Numbered from the stretch's first letter, positions 1-12,184 are shown. The stretch is 64,000 bases of DNA from Cafeteria roenbergensis (GCA_008330645.1 VLTN01000040.1:62001-126000), one strand, 5' to 3'. Translations and numbers: made by a program. Notes: a model not told the origin generated them from the sequence alone.

Positions 1-2592
1 TTGCTCCCGCAGGCCTCGACCCTGCCGCGCTTCAGCACCACAACCTGGTCGGCCAGCAACTCAGCCTCGCTCAGCTCGTGGGTGGTCAGGACGATGCACT
101 TTCCGGCGCGCCGCGCATCCAAGATCAAGTCCCAAATGTGCCTGCGCGTCGCCGGGTCGCACCCGGACGTGGGCTCGTCGAGGAGAAGCACACGGCACTC
201 AGGTCGAAGGATGGCCCCAGCGAACGCGAGCTTGCGCCGCATTCCGCCGCTGAACATGTCGACAGCCCGGTCCGCGTCTTTGTCCAGCCCGACCAGTCCC
301 AGAACCTCTTCGACTCGAGCGTCGCGTTTCTCGACATCAGTCGACGACATTCCCCAGAAGAGCTCCAGATGCTCGCGTGCCGTCATGCCGGGCACGAGCA
401 GGTTCGCCTGGGGGCAGTATCCAATCGACATGCACAGCTGTGCAGCGTTTGAGCCGACAAGGTCGACCCCAAAGTACGAGATTCTTCCCAGCGTGCGGTC
501 CAGACCGGCAGTCATCATGGACATCAACGTTGTCTTGCCGCTGCCGTTGTGGCCCAGGAGGCAGGTCAAGTGCCCTGGCGCGACGACCAAGTCAACGCCA
601 CCGACTGCCAGCAAGTCGGAGGGCGCATGGAACAGCGACGCGGACCCGCGGGACCGGCAGGCGCTCCGAGCGCAGCCTGGCCGCTTGCCCGAGCTGGGCG
701 CGACGTCGAACCCAAGCGCCTTGCACCGAAGCTCGTCGTTGTGCATTTCCACAGCTGCCCGCTTTCCTTGCACGCTGGAGAACACTTTCACGGCGCCCTC
801 GATCACGAGGCACTCGTCCTTCCGTTTTCCAAGCGTCGCTTCCGGGTCGAGTTTGCGAACAGCGGGGTTCGTCGTCACCACCCCCGGGCTTTCCTTGATC
901 GCATCACCTCCCGCTGCGCTCGAGGTGCGGATGTGGTCGACCACCAAGGCCACCGCCAGCCAGAGCACGAACGACGACAAAGCCCCAACCAGCCCAATTG
1001 AGACTGGCACCGACGACGGCGTCGGAGCTGCGCCGATGTTTTCGACGGAGAGTCCGCCGCTCAGAGTGTCCAGCGCAGAGATGGTGCTGAACGTGGCCAC
1101 AAACGCAAACTGCGGCGCGATCATCGCGAGGACGGTGCCAGCTGTGCTCGTCGTCGTGACGGCCAAGGACACAGTTGCCCAGACTCCGAAGACCGGAATG
1201 AAAGAGGCATTCACAATGGCAAATGCCGTGCTGCTTCGCGCCGCCAGCTGGCTGACCGCCGCGGCCATGGGGATGCCAGCCAGAACGCACGCCCAGAGGG
1301 CCACGAGCACCAAGCCGGCATTGGCCAGAACCACCGTCCGGACCGCATACAGCGCGCCAGTGAGAGCCGCGGCGGCTGGGAGAGACAGCACAAAGTAGCC
1401 CAGCAGCTTCGCCCCCCAGTACGCGGCCGGTCGGAGCCCCCGAATCCGGAGCGACTCTCGCATCCCGCCGTTGGTGTCGGTGTTGAATGCTGAGGCAGCA
1501 AGCGCCCAGAAAAAAATCGGACCTGCGCAAATCGTGGGGAGCGGGCGCAGCGAGATCAGTGGAAGACAGCGGCATGACGTTGCTGCGGATGCCGCGCAGC
1601 GGCTGCGACGTCCGCGCGGCTGAGGCGCCCGCACCGGGCTGGGGCTCACCCAACAGGGGGACCGAGGGCAGAAACGCGTTGAGCGCCGGGTCCAGGGTGT
1701 TTCGCCAGGGGTTTGCCGGTTGGGCGAGCGGCAAAATCCGCTGCGGAAACGCGCCGTCGCCTCGCTGCGACGGCGGGGCTGCGGCTGAGGGGGCGCCCTG
1801 CGCCCGGTGAAGGGCGCCGTCGACCCAGGACTGGAGGGCCACAGTGGGCGCCCACGAAAAGTAGGCGTAGGCAGACGCGTCCTTGTTCGTGCCGAAGGGG
1901 TGGCCGATCACAACCTGCCCTGAGTCAGACGCCGGCGCGGGCGAGTCGGCGCGAGAGAGGCGCAGGTCGTACCCCCAGGACGAGTTCGTGGCCGCCGCTC
2001 CCAGCACGGGGCAAGGCCCCTGCGCGCCAGGGGCCATGGATGGCGAGGACGTCACGTGGATGCCCAAAGCGGGGCGGCTGCCCGTCGCTTCCGGGACAAG
2101 CTGAAGCGTGGTCGCAAGCGAGGCGTTGAGCGCCGTCAGGTCGGCCTGCAACTGACCCGCGAGCGCTGAGGTGCAGTTGTCCCAGCTGGGCGACACCTCA
2201 ATGCGAAGCTCGCCGGGGCTCGACGTGAATGGGGCGAGAACGGCGAGGAGGCCAGGTTGCAGCTCCTGCGCGCATGAGGACGGAGCGGGGCGGTAAAAAA
2301 GCTGCCGCAAATCGGAACAGTCCTGGAAACGCGTGGCGCACTGCTCGAGGCAAAAAGTGTCGCCGCCAAAGCCAGGGAAGCAACTCACGTATGGCGTTTC
2401 CGGCCGAGACGGAGGGCCTGGTGGCGCAGGCGGTTGGGGGTCGTTCCCGATCTGGCTCACGCTCACCACGAGCACGAACAGGGCGGGCAGCATTGGCGAG
2501 AGCAGCTTTTGCGGACGTCTGATGATGGACACGAGCTCCGCCTTGCTCAGCGCCGAGCATTGCGCGCGGCAGGGGGGGCGGTCATCCCGCAT
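1..2592 (-). CDS. ABC transporter, subfamily A-like, first half (partial at window edge)
   Basis: Likely a lipid-type membrane ATPase of the ABCA family. The start is the ATG at 2592; a hydrophobic segment (LSPMLPALFVLVVS) follows about 35 residues in, then a long Cys- and Pro-rich extracellular region down to about 1560, several membrane segments (about 1500-950), and a complete nucleotide-binding domain. Visible in the domain are Walker A GHNGSGKTT (about 530-510), Q-loop GYCPQANLL, signature FSGGMRRKLAF, Walker B VLLLDEPTSG and the H-loop LTTHELSEAE. The second half expected in full ABCA proteins would lie left of position 1. The reading frame of the extracellular part and that of the membrane/ATPase part differ by one base; the switch falls at a run of seven A/T at 1510-1516, so either an assembly homopolymer error or an undetected short intron is present. 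Divergent from the Misato gene. Confidence 0.85.
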
Positions 2593-2768
2593 CAAGGCGG
2601 GCAGAGGCGGCGAAGGCCCTGAGCGCGCCTCCAGCGAGTGCGAGTCGGGGACACGCAGTTGGGGTTGTCGCCCCGCACGCGCTGGGCTCTGCCGCCGTCG
2701 TGGGCTCTGCCGGGCCAAGGGGGCAAAAGGGGGCACAGCCCCGCGGCGCCTCGGGCTGAGGGGTCGGG
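2593..2768. promoter_or_regulatory. Divergent promoter, ABCA / Misato
   Basis: The gap between the two start codons is 176 bp. It contains GGGCTCTGCCG twice (2684-2694 and 2702-2712), 18 bp apart. The same word recurs in other head-to-head gaps of this window. No TATA box is visible. Confidence 0.45.
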
Positions 2769-5469
2769 ATGGCAAGCAGGCGCGAGATCCTGACGTTCCA
2801 GTGCGGCCCCTTTTCCAATGGCATTGGCGCGCATTTCTGGAACTCCCAGGTGAGGCAGACCCCCATTCGCGGCCTGCAACCATAGTTTCCATGAACAGCT
2901 CCCGCTGTGGCGGCCGCGATTGGTCCAGGCACGCGGAGGCCAGCGCTACGCTCGTTCGGCTGCCTCCCGTCCATGCTCGCGTTGGTTGGGCCGGTCGGTC
3001 TTTCGCTGCGGCCGCGCTTCGCAGGACGAGCTGTGCGGGGGCGCCTTTGCCCACTCCGACGACGAGCCCTGGATCGACAACGGGCCCATGTACATGGAGA
3101 CAGCCAAGGTGAGCGCCTTGCGATGCACTTGACCGCCGCTGGCCGCCCCCGTTGCCCGGGCGGGCGGTGAGTAGTACAATGCGCGTGTACGACGAGCCGC
3201 AGCGCGCGTGCCGACCAAATGCAGCTTTCCAAGCCCGGGTGCACCTCGTCCGGCCGCGACGCAGGGGATGGTGCCGCGCGCCGTGTTCTTCGATTCCCGC
3301 GGCGCGATCGAGCTGCTGGGCTCAGTGACCCACCGCGGGCGCGGCGCGGCTGCCGGCGCTGAGGCGTTCGCGCCCACCAGCTCGAGAGCGGCGTGGGGCG
3401 GGCCAGTGGCCGTTTCCGCGCGCCCTGCGACGCGCCTTCACGACTACCAGCGGGACTTGCTTGACCAGGACGACCGCGCAGCAGCGGAGCAGGCGGCGAT
3501 GGAGGCTGCCTTTGCCGAGGCGGAGGCCAGCGCGGACGGTGGGGGCGGCGGAGCTGCCGCCGCCGCCGCCGCCGCCGCCAGCGCGGGCTGGGCCGGCCAC
3601 GGGGCAGGCTTTGCCTCGGCCCCCGAGCGCGAGGAGGCGCCCGAGCCGGAGGCAGACGACCGTGACTACGGGCTCGACGCCACTGCCCGCGGCTGGGGCG
3701 ACTGGTGCAAGGCCCCGCTTCACAGGCGCTCCACGGTGGAGCTCCGGGGAGCAGACGCCGGCGGCTTCGGGGGAAGCGCCGAGGTCGGGCTCGCCCTTGC
3801 GAGCGGAGGGGCGGGAGCAGAGTGGGAGGACGCCGAGGCGGTTGAGGACGCGATCCGGTGGCAGCTCGAGGCGGCGGACAGCCCGCAGGGCATGATCGTG
3901 CTTTGCGACGCCGACGGCGGCTGGGGCGGCGTGGGAGCCGCGGTGGCATCGTACCTCTCTGAGGAGTGCCCGGGCGCCGCGGTGCTCGCGATTCCTGTTC
4001 TGGGGCCCTGGCGGCACGGGGGCCCTGTCGGCGCGGCGGCGGCCGAAGCGGCGCGGTTGTCGGGAGCGACGGTCAGCGGGATGGCGGCCGCAGAGCACGC
4101 CTCCCAGGCCGCCGCGGCTCGTCGCTGCAACGTTGCGCTCACCTGGTCCCGACTTGCAGAGCGCTCCACGGCCGTGGCACCACTGAGCGTGCAGGCGTAT
4201 GTACAGGCCGCAGTCGCCGCCGGCGGGGCCGGGTCGCAGCTGTGCTGGCCCCACTGGCGGGCCGACCCTGCGTCGTCGTACCACGCCTCCGCCGCCCTGG
4301 GCCACGCGCTGGACCTCCTCACCACGCCGCTCCGCACGGCGGGGTCGCCCTCTGCGTCGCTGCGGGGCGCAAGCCTGGCCACTGTGCCGGGGCGCATGCG
4401 GCTGGGCGAGCTGTGCGCAGTGGCCGCCGGGTCGGCCGCCGGCGCGGGGACGTCAACGTACCTCTGCGCCGGCCTGACCTTGCCGTTGCCGGATCCCTTC
4501 AGCGACCCGGCGTCGCTCGCGGCCAGCGTGACCCCGATCGCCCCGGCGCCGCACGCGACAGCCGGCCCCTGGGCCCTCCCCCTGGTGTGGCCCGACCAGC
4601 CCGGGCGTGTTCTGGCCGACGGAGCGCGGGCCAGCGCGAGGGCGGCAGGCTCCCACGCCGGCGACGGAGCGGGAGGGGCGCCCTTGCCGGAGGGCTCGTC
4701 GCCTCCCGGCGAGGCGCAGTGGGCGGCGGCAGACGCCGCGCGGGCCGCGGCGGAGGCGGCGGGGGCGCCGCTGGGCCTCCTCCTCGTGTCTCGCGGGCAC
4801 AGGCCACCGCGCGGGGCTGCCGGGGAGGCCGCCGCGGCCGCGGCCGGGCATGCCGCTGCCGGGCTCAGCACCGGCGAGCGAGGCCGGGCAGTTGCCGCGC
4901 CTCCCTCGGTCGGCGACTGGGCCGACCGCTGGCTTGCCGAGTCGCGCTGCTCGTCGGCCCGGCACTGCCTCTGGTCCACCCCGCTGCCTGTGCCCATTCC
5001 GCACCCGCGGCGAGTGTTCGACGGCGACAGCTGGACGCTCGACGGGGCCGTCTCGGCGGAGTCGCGCCACGCATCCGAGCGGTTTCGCCGCTCGCTGCGG
5101 CCGTCGACCGCCGCTGCGACCGGCACCCGCGCGGCCCCGGGCGGCAAGGGCGGGGCCGCCGCCGCTGGATGGGAGCGGGGGTGGGACGTGCTGCGAGCGT
5201 CCGAGGCGTCGGCATCGGGGACGCGCGTGCAGCATGGTTCGGCCCCCGAGACCCTGGCCGCGATGCTGCGTCTCGGGGCCGGGGCAGAGGCCTCCCCCTC
5301 GCTTCGCTGGGCGGCCGCCAGCCTTGCCTCGCCAGACCGCCGCGTGATGCACAGGGTCCTCGGGGACGACAGCGCAAGCGCAGCGGGTGTTGGCGGCGGC
5401 GCACCCGACGACTGGCGGTCGCTCGCCGAGGCGCTGAGCGGCGCTGCTGACTCTCTGGGGGGCGAGTGA
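2769..5469 (+). CDS. Misato/DML1-like tubulin-related protein
   Basis: Homologue of Misato (DML1, MSTO1), a tubulin/FtsZ-related protein linked to mitochondrial distribution and morphology. Exons are 2769-2849, 3025-3108 and 3265-5469, all joined in phase 0, giving 789 residues. The N-terminus EILTFQCGPFSNGIGAHFWN is the classic Misato segment, equivalent to the first beta-alpha unit of tubulin. Exon 2 (DELCGGAFAHSDDEPW) and the start of exon 3 (VPRAVFFDSRGAIELLG) match the next conserved blocks, and a glycine-rich segment follows at about residue 265 (LCDADGGWGGVGAAVASYL). Ala-rich low-complexity stretches, for example at 3535-3590, enlarge the protein beyond the roughly 550-570 residues usual in animals. 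It shares a divergent promoter with the ABCA gene. I am confident of the family; function is inferred from the family. Confidence 0.85.
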
Positions 5470-5883
5470 CCGCCGCCAGGCCTGAGCGCTCGCGGCCTCG
5501 CGAGGAGCCGGCCTGATTGCTGCATTGTGCGTGCGTGACTGCCGACGGGAGACAGCCGACAGCGGGGCCGCTCGAGCGTACCGCGGGCCCAAGTTTCAAT
5601 GTGCACCTGGAGTGCCGCGCAGCTCAGGCGGCAGTGCCGCGTCTCCCCGCGGGTGCGGACCCCCCCCCCCTCCCGGCACTGCACAGTAGCTCACCAGCCC
5701 ACGCTGCTCGAGCGCTGAAGGCCGAAACGGTCGCAACAAGCTTGCTTCCGCTCCCACAAAACCTAAATTTGCTGACGGCAAGCGGCAGGCGGCAGGCCTC
5801 GGGCCGCGCTGGCGTCTTGCTGCGGCAATCGCGGCTCGGTTGGAGGGCGGCCCAGGGCCAGAACTAACGCCGAAGGAGGGGGG

Positions 5884-5970
5884 AGCCACACATGCACACT
5901 CGCACACACACACTCACACACGCACCAAAACAGACACACACAAAGACTCACTCACTCACTCACGCGCGCG
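5884..5970. repeat. CA-rich microsatellite-like tract
   Basis: An imperfect CA repeat runs into ACTC units (about 5944-5962). It lies 3' of the tetraspanin gene, for which the transcribed strand is TG-rich. Confidence 0.8.
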
Positions 5971-6003
5971 ACAAGGGACCAGCCTCTGCCGCCTTGTGGG
6001 GAG

Positions 6004-6033
6004 CAGGCCAGGCCAGGCCAGGCCAGGCCAGGG
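6004..6033. repeat. CAGGC pentamer repeat
   Basis: Five perfect copies of CAGGC are followed by a variant copy (CAGGG), just beyond the tetraspanin stop codon at 6056-6058. Confidence 0.85.
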
Positions 6034-6055
6034 CACGCCTCGGAATGGGCAAGGG

Positions 6056-7325
6056 TCACACTTCGCCGGGCACGGGGACCTCGAGGCGAGAGGAGGCCGA
6101 GGCCTCGGCGGGGCCGGAGCGGGGCCCGGAAGCGGCGACTCCGGCGCCCGAGTCGTCCGGGGCTGGCACGTCGGCGATCCAGCCGGCGTCGCTGGTCTTG
6201 GCCGTGTTGAGGTGGGCGGCCTCTGCCAGGCCGCGCTCGCGGCGCCGCGCCATTCCCTTGCCGGTGCTCTTGCAGAGGAGGCGGCCGGAGACGCACATCC
6301 CGGCGAAGAGCACGAAGCCGAACGCGAAGCTCACGGCGAAGAGGGGCACGAGGTTGTCGTTCAGGTAGCCCACCGCCACCGACTGGCAGCCGGGAAGGGA
6401 GCTGGAGAGCGGAGGGGGCTGGATTGCGCAGGTGGCGCGGCCGTCGGCAGAGGCACTGCACGCCGCGGCTTCAGTCCCGTTGAGGCGCTCCCCGCCGGGA
6501 CACCCTCCCATAGCGGGGCGGTCCGAGGGGCAGCGGAAGCCGCAGCAGTTGAACTCGACCTGCCCACGCGCCGCGCTCTCCGGAAAGGCGCACCACGCCT
6601 TTGCGGCCTGCGCCTCGGCGGTGCCGTGCCCGAACAGCGTGGCAGCGCCCAGGCCCAAGAAGGCAGCAAAGCCGGCGAGGACCACCATGAAGTACTGCGC
6701 GTGCGCAGGCAGGGGAACACGCGTGGCTGCCGCGATCGAGCACCTGCGCTCAGAGGCTTCGGTCGCAGGCGTGGCCGCCCACGTCCGCAAGCCCCGCCTC
6801 AACGAGCGCTCACCAGGAGAAGCAGACACTTGTTGTCCACGCGAGCGCCGTACTCGCCTACCGCGGCGGTGAGGAAGACGATGGCGCTGACCACAACGAT
6901 GGCGACGCCAGGAAACGCGCCGAAGATCCCGGCCACGCTGCCAGTGGCGGCCATGATCCCGAAAACAAGGATCACGAGCGCAAACAGCTGCGCGACGAGT
7001 ATCGGTCGGGGGCGGGAGCGACGACGCAAGGGGCTGTTGGCTGCGCAGCCTCGGCGCAAGCAGGCTCCCCTCGATTCCCGGTTGAGTCGACAGCGCCTCG
7101 AGCGAGCAGCGATCGCGGGCGCTGCCCCAGGGCTGCCCCCCTCACCGCAAACACCAAGTTGACGCAAATGCGCGCGACTGCCGCGCTGCAGCAGCAGCAG
7201 CGGTCGTGTGGGGAGGCGACGTTCGTCTGGCCCTGGTAGCGAGCCCTGCGCTCGGCCCGCTTGGCCTCGCCGCGCTGGCGGCGCTCGATCGCGCGGAGCT
7301 CCCGCTCGTTCCGGGCATCACTCAT
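6056..7325 (-). CDS. Tetraspanin family membrane protein
   Basis: A four-pass membrane protein of the tetraspanin family, expected to organise membrane microdomains. Exons (minus strand) are 7325-7146, 6987-6814 and 6694-6056, joined in phase 0, giving 330 residues. Splicing rebuilds TM1 (CVNLVFA plus LFALVILVFGIMAATG), TM2 (VAIVVVSAIVFLTAAVGEYG) and the tetraspanin signature at the TM2-TM3 border (NKCLLLL plus YFMVVLAGF). The large loop carries the diagnostic CCG motif (VEFNCCGFRCP) and further cysteines; TM4 is near AVSFAFGFVLFAGMC. The cytosolic N-terminus is unusually long and charged (about 45 residues, many Arg, Glu and Ala) and contains a run of four cysteines, a possible palmitoylation site. 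Its start codon faces that of the TM9SF gene. Confidence 0.85.
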
Positions 7326-7573
7326 CGCAGCCGAGCTTCGTCGCGGGGTCCTTCCCCGCCGCCCAGCGCGCTGGAAGGTGCGCGACTCCCGGGGGCAGCA
7401 GTCGCGCGCAAGCAGCGCGAGCCAGTCAGGCCGCCGCCGACGAGCAGTTCGGCCGAACTCTGCAGCGCAATCTATCGTCGCAGGTTGGCGCGGCTCTGCT
7501 CCGATTCCCGAGACTGCGAGCGTGCCCATCCCGCTCCCACCGGCGGGCCCGACTCCGAGGCGAGCCTGGACTG
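7326..7573. promoter_or_regulatory. Divergent promoter, tetraspanin / TM9SF
   Basis: A 248-bp gap between start codons. It holds CTCTGC at 7458-7463 and again within GCGGCTCTGCTCC at 7490-7502, 80 bp upstream of the TM9SF ATG. Confidence 0.4.
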
Positions 7574-9909
7574 ATGCGGTGCTGCCTTGTCGCCCTGGCC
7601 GCCCTGGCTGGGCTGGCGGGAGTCGCCGATGCCATCTACCTCCCAGGAGCCGTCGCGGAGCAGTTCCAGCAAGGCGCCGAGGTGAGCGGCTGGCGACGTT
7701 TCGCCGCCCCCTGTTGCCGGCCAGGCGCTGCTGCCGGAGGGCCGACCATGTGGCCCGCAGCGGTTGGGGGGCGGCCCGCCTGCGCCAGCTCCTCTCCGCG
7801 CCTGCCGAGGCGTGTGCGGAGAGCCTGCCCGCAGCCCAAGCCGGTGTTCGTCGCGCCACGCTTCCTCGCCCCGTCATGCGCAGGTGCCCCTCATGGTGAA
7901 CTCGCTGACCTCGACGGTGACGCAAATGTCGCTCAGGAACTACGACCTTCCCTTTTGCCGTGTAAGCCGGGCCCTGGCAGACTGGCCTCGGGCCCACGCC
8001 GTGCTTTGCTCAGCAACGGCGCCCCTTCGGTCGCCAGAGCCCCGAGCAGCCTCTGGGAACGGCTGGCTTGGCGCACGGCGGTGCGCCGAGCAGAACCGCT
8101 GCGTCTGTGTGTGCGCATCACCCTTCTCGCCCTGCTTTGTCCTTGCTTGGCCATGTGTGCGCGCGCGCGCAGCCTGCGACCATCACGGACGCCGCGGAGA
8201 ACCTCGGCATGCACTTGCAGGGCGAGCTGATCCAGAACTCGCCCTACAGGCTCAACATGAACGTGAACCGCACGTGCCAGCTCCTCTGCGACCCCATCAC
8301 GCTCACGGAGGCGCAGGCTGACGACCTGAGCCTGAAAGTGGAGCAGTTGTACACGCAGCACTGGATTGTGGACAACCTCCCCGCCGCCGCGCTCAGCATC
8401 GACAAGGTCGAGTACAGCCAGCTCGGCTTCCCCATCGGAGCCATCGCCCCGGACGGCTCGACGGTGATCTACAACCACGCCCGCATCGTGCTCTCCGTCC
8501 ACCAGGACCCGTCCTTCGAGGGTTTCCGCGTCGTCGGCTTCGAGGTGGAGCCCGTGACGGTGGCCCAGACCTGGGAGAAGGACCCCACGTCGGAGGAGGG
8601 CGAGCTGAAGCTGACCAACTGCCCCCTTGAGACCGGCTACCTGGCCAGCGACGCCGCCCCCATGTACGTGGCGGGCCCCATGTCGCGCAAGAAGGTGGAC
8701 CTGGCCTTCTCGTACGACACCTTCTTCGTGCAGTCCGACGTGCGCTGGGCGAGCCGCTGGGACATCTACCTCAGCATGGGCTCGTCCAGCATGGACAGCG
8801 TGCACTGGTTCAACATCCTCACGTCCTCCATCATCGCCGTGTTCCTGACCAGCATGGTCGGCCTCATCATGTGGCGTGCCATCCACCGCGACATCTCCCG
8901 CTACAACCGCGTGGCCACCGACGAGGAGAAGGCCGAGGACCGCGAAGAGTCCGGCTGGAAGCTGGTCCACACGGACGTGTTCCGCCCGCCCTCGACCGCG
9001 CCCCTGGCCTTTGCAGTCATGACCGGCGTCGGCGCCCAGGTGTCCTTCATGGCCATCGTCACCATCATCTTCTCCGCGCTGGGGTTCCTCAACCCCGCCA
9101 ACCGCGGCTCGCTCGTCATCGCCGCCATCGTGATCTTCTGCCTCCTCGGCTTCGTCGCCGGCTACGCCTCGGCCCGCAACCACAAGCTCTTCGACGGAAA
9201 GCTGTGGCAGCGCACCACCCTCCTCTCGGCGTTCGCCTTCCCGGGCTTCGTCGGAGGCGTCCTCCTCGTCATGAACTCCATCTCCTGGGCAGGCAACAGC
9301 ACCAACGCCGTGCCCTTCGGGTCCCTCGTCGCCGTCATCGCCCTCTGGCTGTGCATCTCGGTGCCCCTCACCTTCCTCGGCGCGTACTACGGCTTCAAGG
9401 CGGAGAAGCTCCCCCTTCCCACGCGCGTCGGCACCTACCCCCGCGTCATCCCCGCCCAGCCGTGGTTCCTCTCCCCGGCCTTCACCATGCTCGTTGGCGG
9501 CATCCTGCCCTTCGGCACCATCTTCATCGAGCTCTTCTTCATCCTCACCTCCATCTGGCTCGACCGCTACTACTACGTGTTCGGCTTCCTCCTCCTCGTT
9601 GCGCTCCTCCTGGCCATCACGTGCGCAGAGATTGCCATCGTCTTCGTCTACTTCCAGCTCTGCGCCGAGGACTACCGCTGGTGGTGGCGCAGCTGGCTCG
9701 TGCCGGGCGCATCCGCCATCTACGTGGCCCTGTACAGCGCCTTCTACTGCGCGACCCGCCTCCAGATTGCAGGCTTTGCGCCGATGATGCTCTACATCGG
9801 CTACACGCTCCTGGCCTCCGTGTCCTTCTTCCTCGTCACCGGGTGCATCGGCTACCTCGCCACCTTCACCTTCGTGTGGCGCATCTATGATGCCGTCAAG
9901 GTCGACTAG
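7574..9909 (+). CDS. Nonaspanin, TM9 superfamily (EMP70) protein
   Basis: Nine-transmembrane TM9SF/EMP70 protein of the Golgi-endosome system, involved in membrane protein sorting. Exons are 7574-7681, 7884-7961 and 8173-9909, all phase 0, 640 residues, normal for the family. Exon 1 encodes a signal peptide (MRCCLVALAALAGLAGVADA) and the start of the lumenal domain; exon 2 gives VPLMVNSLTS to YDLPFCR, the conserved YYxLPFC element; exon 3 continues with ENLGMHLQGELIQNSPY. Nine hydrophobic segments occupy about residues 275-635. The protein ends in KVD, matching the K-x-D/E terminal Golgi retention motif known for TM9SF proteins. The codon use is strongly GC3-biased like its neighbours. Confidence 0.95.
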
Positions 9910-10415
9910 GCGCCACGCCCCGAAGCGAACCCGCCGCTCTCACGCCGGCGCGTCATGGCTCCCACCAATCCCCAATCCGTGGCGCTCGCGCGCGCGTCAG
10001 ACCGCAGCCCGCAGCGATGTTGGCAGCCACGGCCCTGCTCGTGCGGGCGCACCAGGAGCCGCACGCAGCAACGAGGGGCCGCCCCATGTGGGGCGCAGCA
10101 GGTGTGACATGGTGTGCGTGTTTTTTCTGCGTGAACTCTCGGCTTGGGGTTGCGTCCGTGCGAGAGAGCGTCCGTCAGCTGGACGCGGCTGGCAGAACCA
10201 ATCGGTCGCAGCAGCCGTTCTTGGGTGTGTGGCAGCACGGAACGCGTGAGCGGAGCCGACGACTGCTCAGGCGCAGGCTCACGCAGCAGAGTCAAAACGA
10301 AAGGGGTGCCGGCCCGCGCAGGGTCTGGCGGGTGCGCGCCCCAAGCAGCTCGGCGCTCGCACGGTCGACGCAGCAGGGGGCAGCCGCGGCGGGGCTGCAG
10401 TGCGCCTCGACGGGC
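9910..10415. other. Convergent 3' region, no gene seen
   Basis: Between the TM9SF and RPA49 stop codons. A TG/T-rich stretch at about 10110-10135 lies on the TM9SF transcribed strand and may act in 3' end formation. Open frames here show no family resemblance. Confidence 0.5.
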
Positions 10416-12184
10416 TCAGCGGCCGCCAGCGCGCTTCCGCTTGGGCGGCGGGAAGATGAGGGGCACAGGGAGCGTGATCCGGTAGTCCGGCTCGCCGCCC
10501 GCCGCAGCGGCCTCCAGGGCGGCCGCGTCCTCCGGGGAGGCGGCGATGCACGCGGGCAAGGCCGCGCTTGCCGACGAGGCCTGCCTGCACCCGAGCTGGC
10601 GGAAGTATGTGAGAACGAGCTTGCGCGTGGGCAGGCCGAGGTCCCTCGCGAGGGTGAGGACGGAGGGCAGGTCGAAGCGAGAGGCCCAGAGAGCAGCCAC
10701 AGTGAGGTGCATCACAAGCCTGTCCTGCAGCTGCGGGGTGCGCACCCAGGTGGGGCGGCCGCGGGCGCCCTGACGCGCGGTGAACTTCTTCAGGATCTCG
10801 TCGGCCACCTGCGCCGGGGCCAGCTCCAGGCACGCGGGCACTTGCGGGGCTGCGGGCGCGGCAGGTGCGGGCGCGGCGGCGTCCCCAGCTGCTGCTGCGG
10901 CGGCAGCGGAGGAGGAGGAGGACGACGAAGACGACGAGGCACCTTCCTCGGTCTTGACGGCATCTGCTGGCTCTGCCGGCGCCACGGGCTTGGCCTTGGG
11001 GAGGCGAAGTGACCTCCCTGACTGGTGCACCGCCAAGAGCAGGGCGACGAGGAGGAGGGCTTCGAGGGGGCGGCGGGAGACCGCAGCGTCGCCTGCTCCG
11101 GGCTCCGACGCCAGAGCGACGAACCTCTCGCGGACAAAGTTCCCAACGGTTGCCACGGGCAGCTGGCCCGCGGAGGCGGCCTTGGTGATGACGTTGACGG
11201 CCCCCGCGCCGTCGACTCCCACGCGGGACTTGGCCTTGCGCAGGGCCTTGAGGAGGACGTTGACGGGCCTGGAGAGCTCTGCGAGCGAGTCGGCGCTGAA
11301 GAGGCCCTCGAAGGGGAAGGCGAGCTCGGGGGTGCTCGCCGAGCGGTTGAAGCGGGGGAAGACCGCGCGGCGAGAGGCCTCCTCGGCGGACTCGGAGGCG
11401 GTGAGGCCACCGACCTCCTCGGGGATGGCGGCTGCGGCGGCGGCGGCGCGGTCGTCAGCCGCGTCCATGGCGACGGCGCGCGACAGCCCGCCGGCCGCCA
11501 CGATGGTCTCTGCTGCGCGGCGGTTGTCCTCGCGCTTGCGCTTCTCCATCTTGGCTCGCTTGGAGCCGAAGGTGTCGACCACCATGGCGCGGCGGGCGTG
11601 TTCGTCCAGGCCAGAGGTGTCCTCGGCCGCAGCCGAGCGCTGCGCGCCAATGGCAGCAGCGGTTGCGGCCGTGGGCCGCTGCTGCATGGAGAACACCAGG
11701 TCTGTCTCGTACACATGCAGCTCAGAGGGCTGGGAGGAGGACGCCCCTGGAGCGAGCACGGCAACGCCGAAGCGGGTCTTGGCTGCGTGCGCAGTGGCGC
11801 CTCCGCCATGGTTACGCCCAGAGTACTCCAGCACGCGGTTCGCGCCCAGCGCAACGGCGCGCTTGGGCTTGCGCTCGTGCCGCAGCACGCGCATCGACGT
11901 CGCGCCCATGCCCAGCGACGCGGCGGCGGCGGCAGAGGCGCTCGCCTGCGTCAGTCCGGGCGGCACCCCCTGGGGAAAGAACGCTGCGACCGCGGGCACA
12001 GGGGAACACCAAACAAATCAGCTGGCACAGCTGCCGGCCCAGGGTCGTCGCGGCGGGTCAGGCCGCCCGTCCGCAGCGGCGCATCTCGTCGGGCAGAGGC
12101 AGGAACCAAGGCCTCACCAACAGCGGGCCCGTGGGCCCGGGGGTCGGCGCGGTGCACGCGCACCGTCGCTTCGGTGCCCGCCAT
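10416..12184 (-). CDS. RNA polymerase I subunit RPA49 (A49/PAF53-like)
   Basis: Subunit of the RPA49-RPA34 heterodimer of RNA polymerase I, which supports rRNA transcription initiation and elongation in the nucleolus. Exons are 12184-12118 and 11983-10416, joined in phase 1, 544 residues. Splicing gives PAVAFFPQG at the start of the dimerisation domain, followed by NRVLEYSGR and HVYETDLVFSM, matching the yeast A49 order. A basic linker FGSKRAKMEKRKREDNRR corresponds to the FGTKKAKK element of yeast, and the C-terminal tandem winged-helix region contains LQDRLVMHLTVAALWASRFD. A Ser/Ala-rich insertion sits in the middle of the C-terminal domain. The similarity is modest in sequence, as usual for this subunit, but the order of conserved blocks is convincing. 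Divergent from the MTFP1 gene. Confidence 0.82.

Larger units (their letters stand above)
5470..6055. other. Convergent 3' region with C-run, CA-rich tract and pentamer repeat
   Basis: No gene is supported here. It holds a TG-rich stretch just after the Misato stop (about 5520-5537), a C-run at 5660-5670, a CA-rich tract at about 5884-5970 and a pentamer repeat at 6004-6033. Read on the minus strand the CA tract is TG-rich and lies just downstream of the tetraspanin stop, as expected of a GU-rich 3' processing element. Confidence 0.5.

Noticed and set aside
3720-5684. 654-residue open frame antisense to Misato
   Set aside because: Arg/Ala/Ser-rich chance frame; the plus strand encodes a recognised conserved protein, and at this GC content long shadow frames are common.
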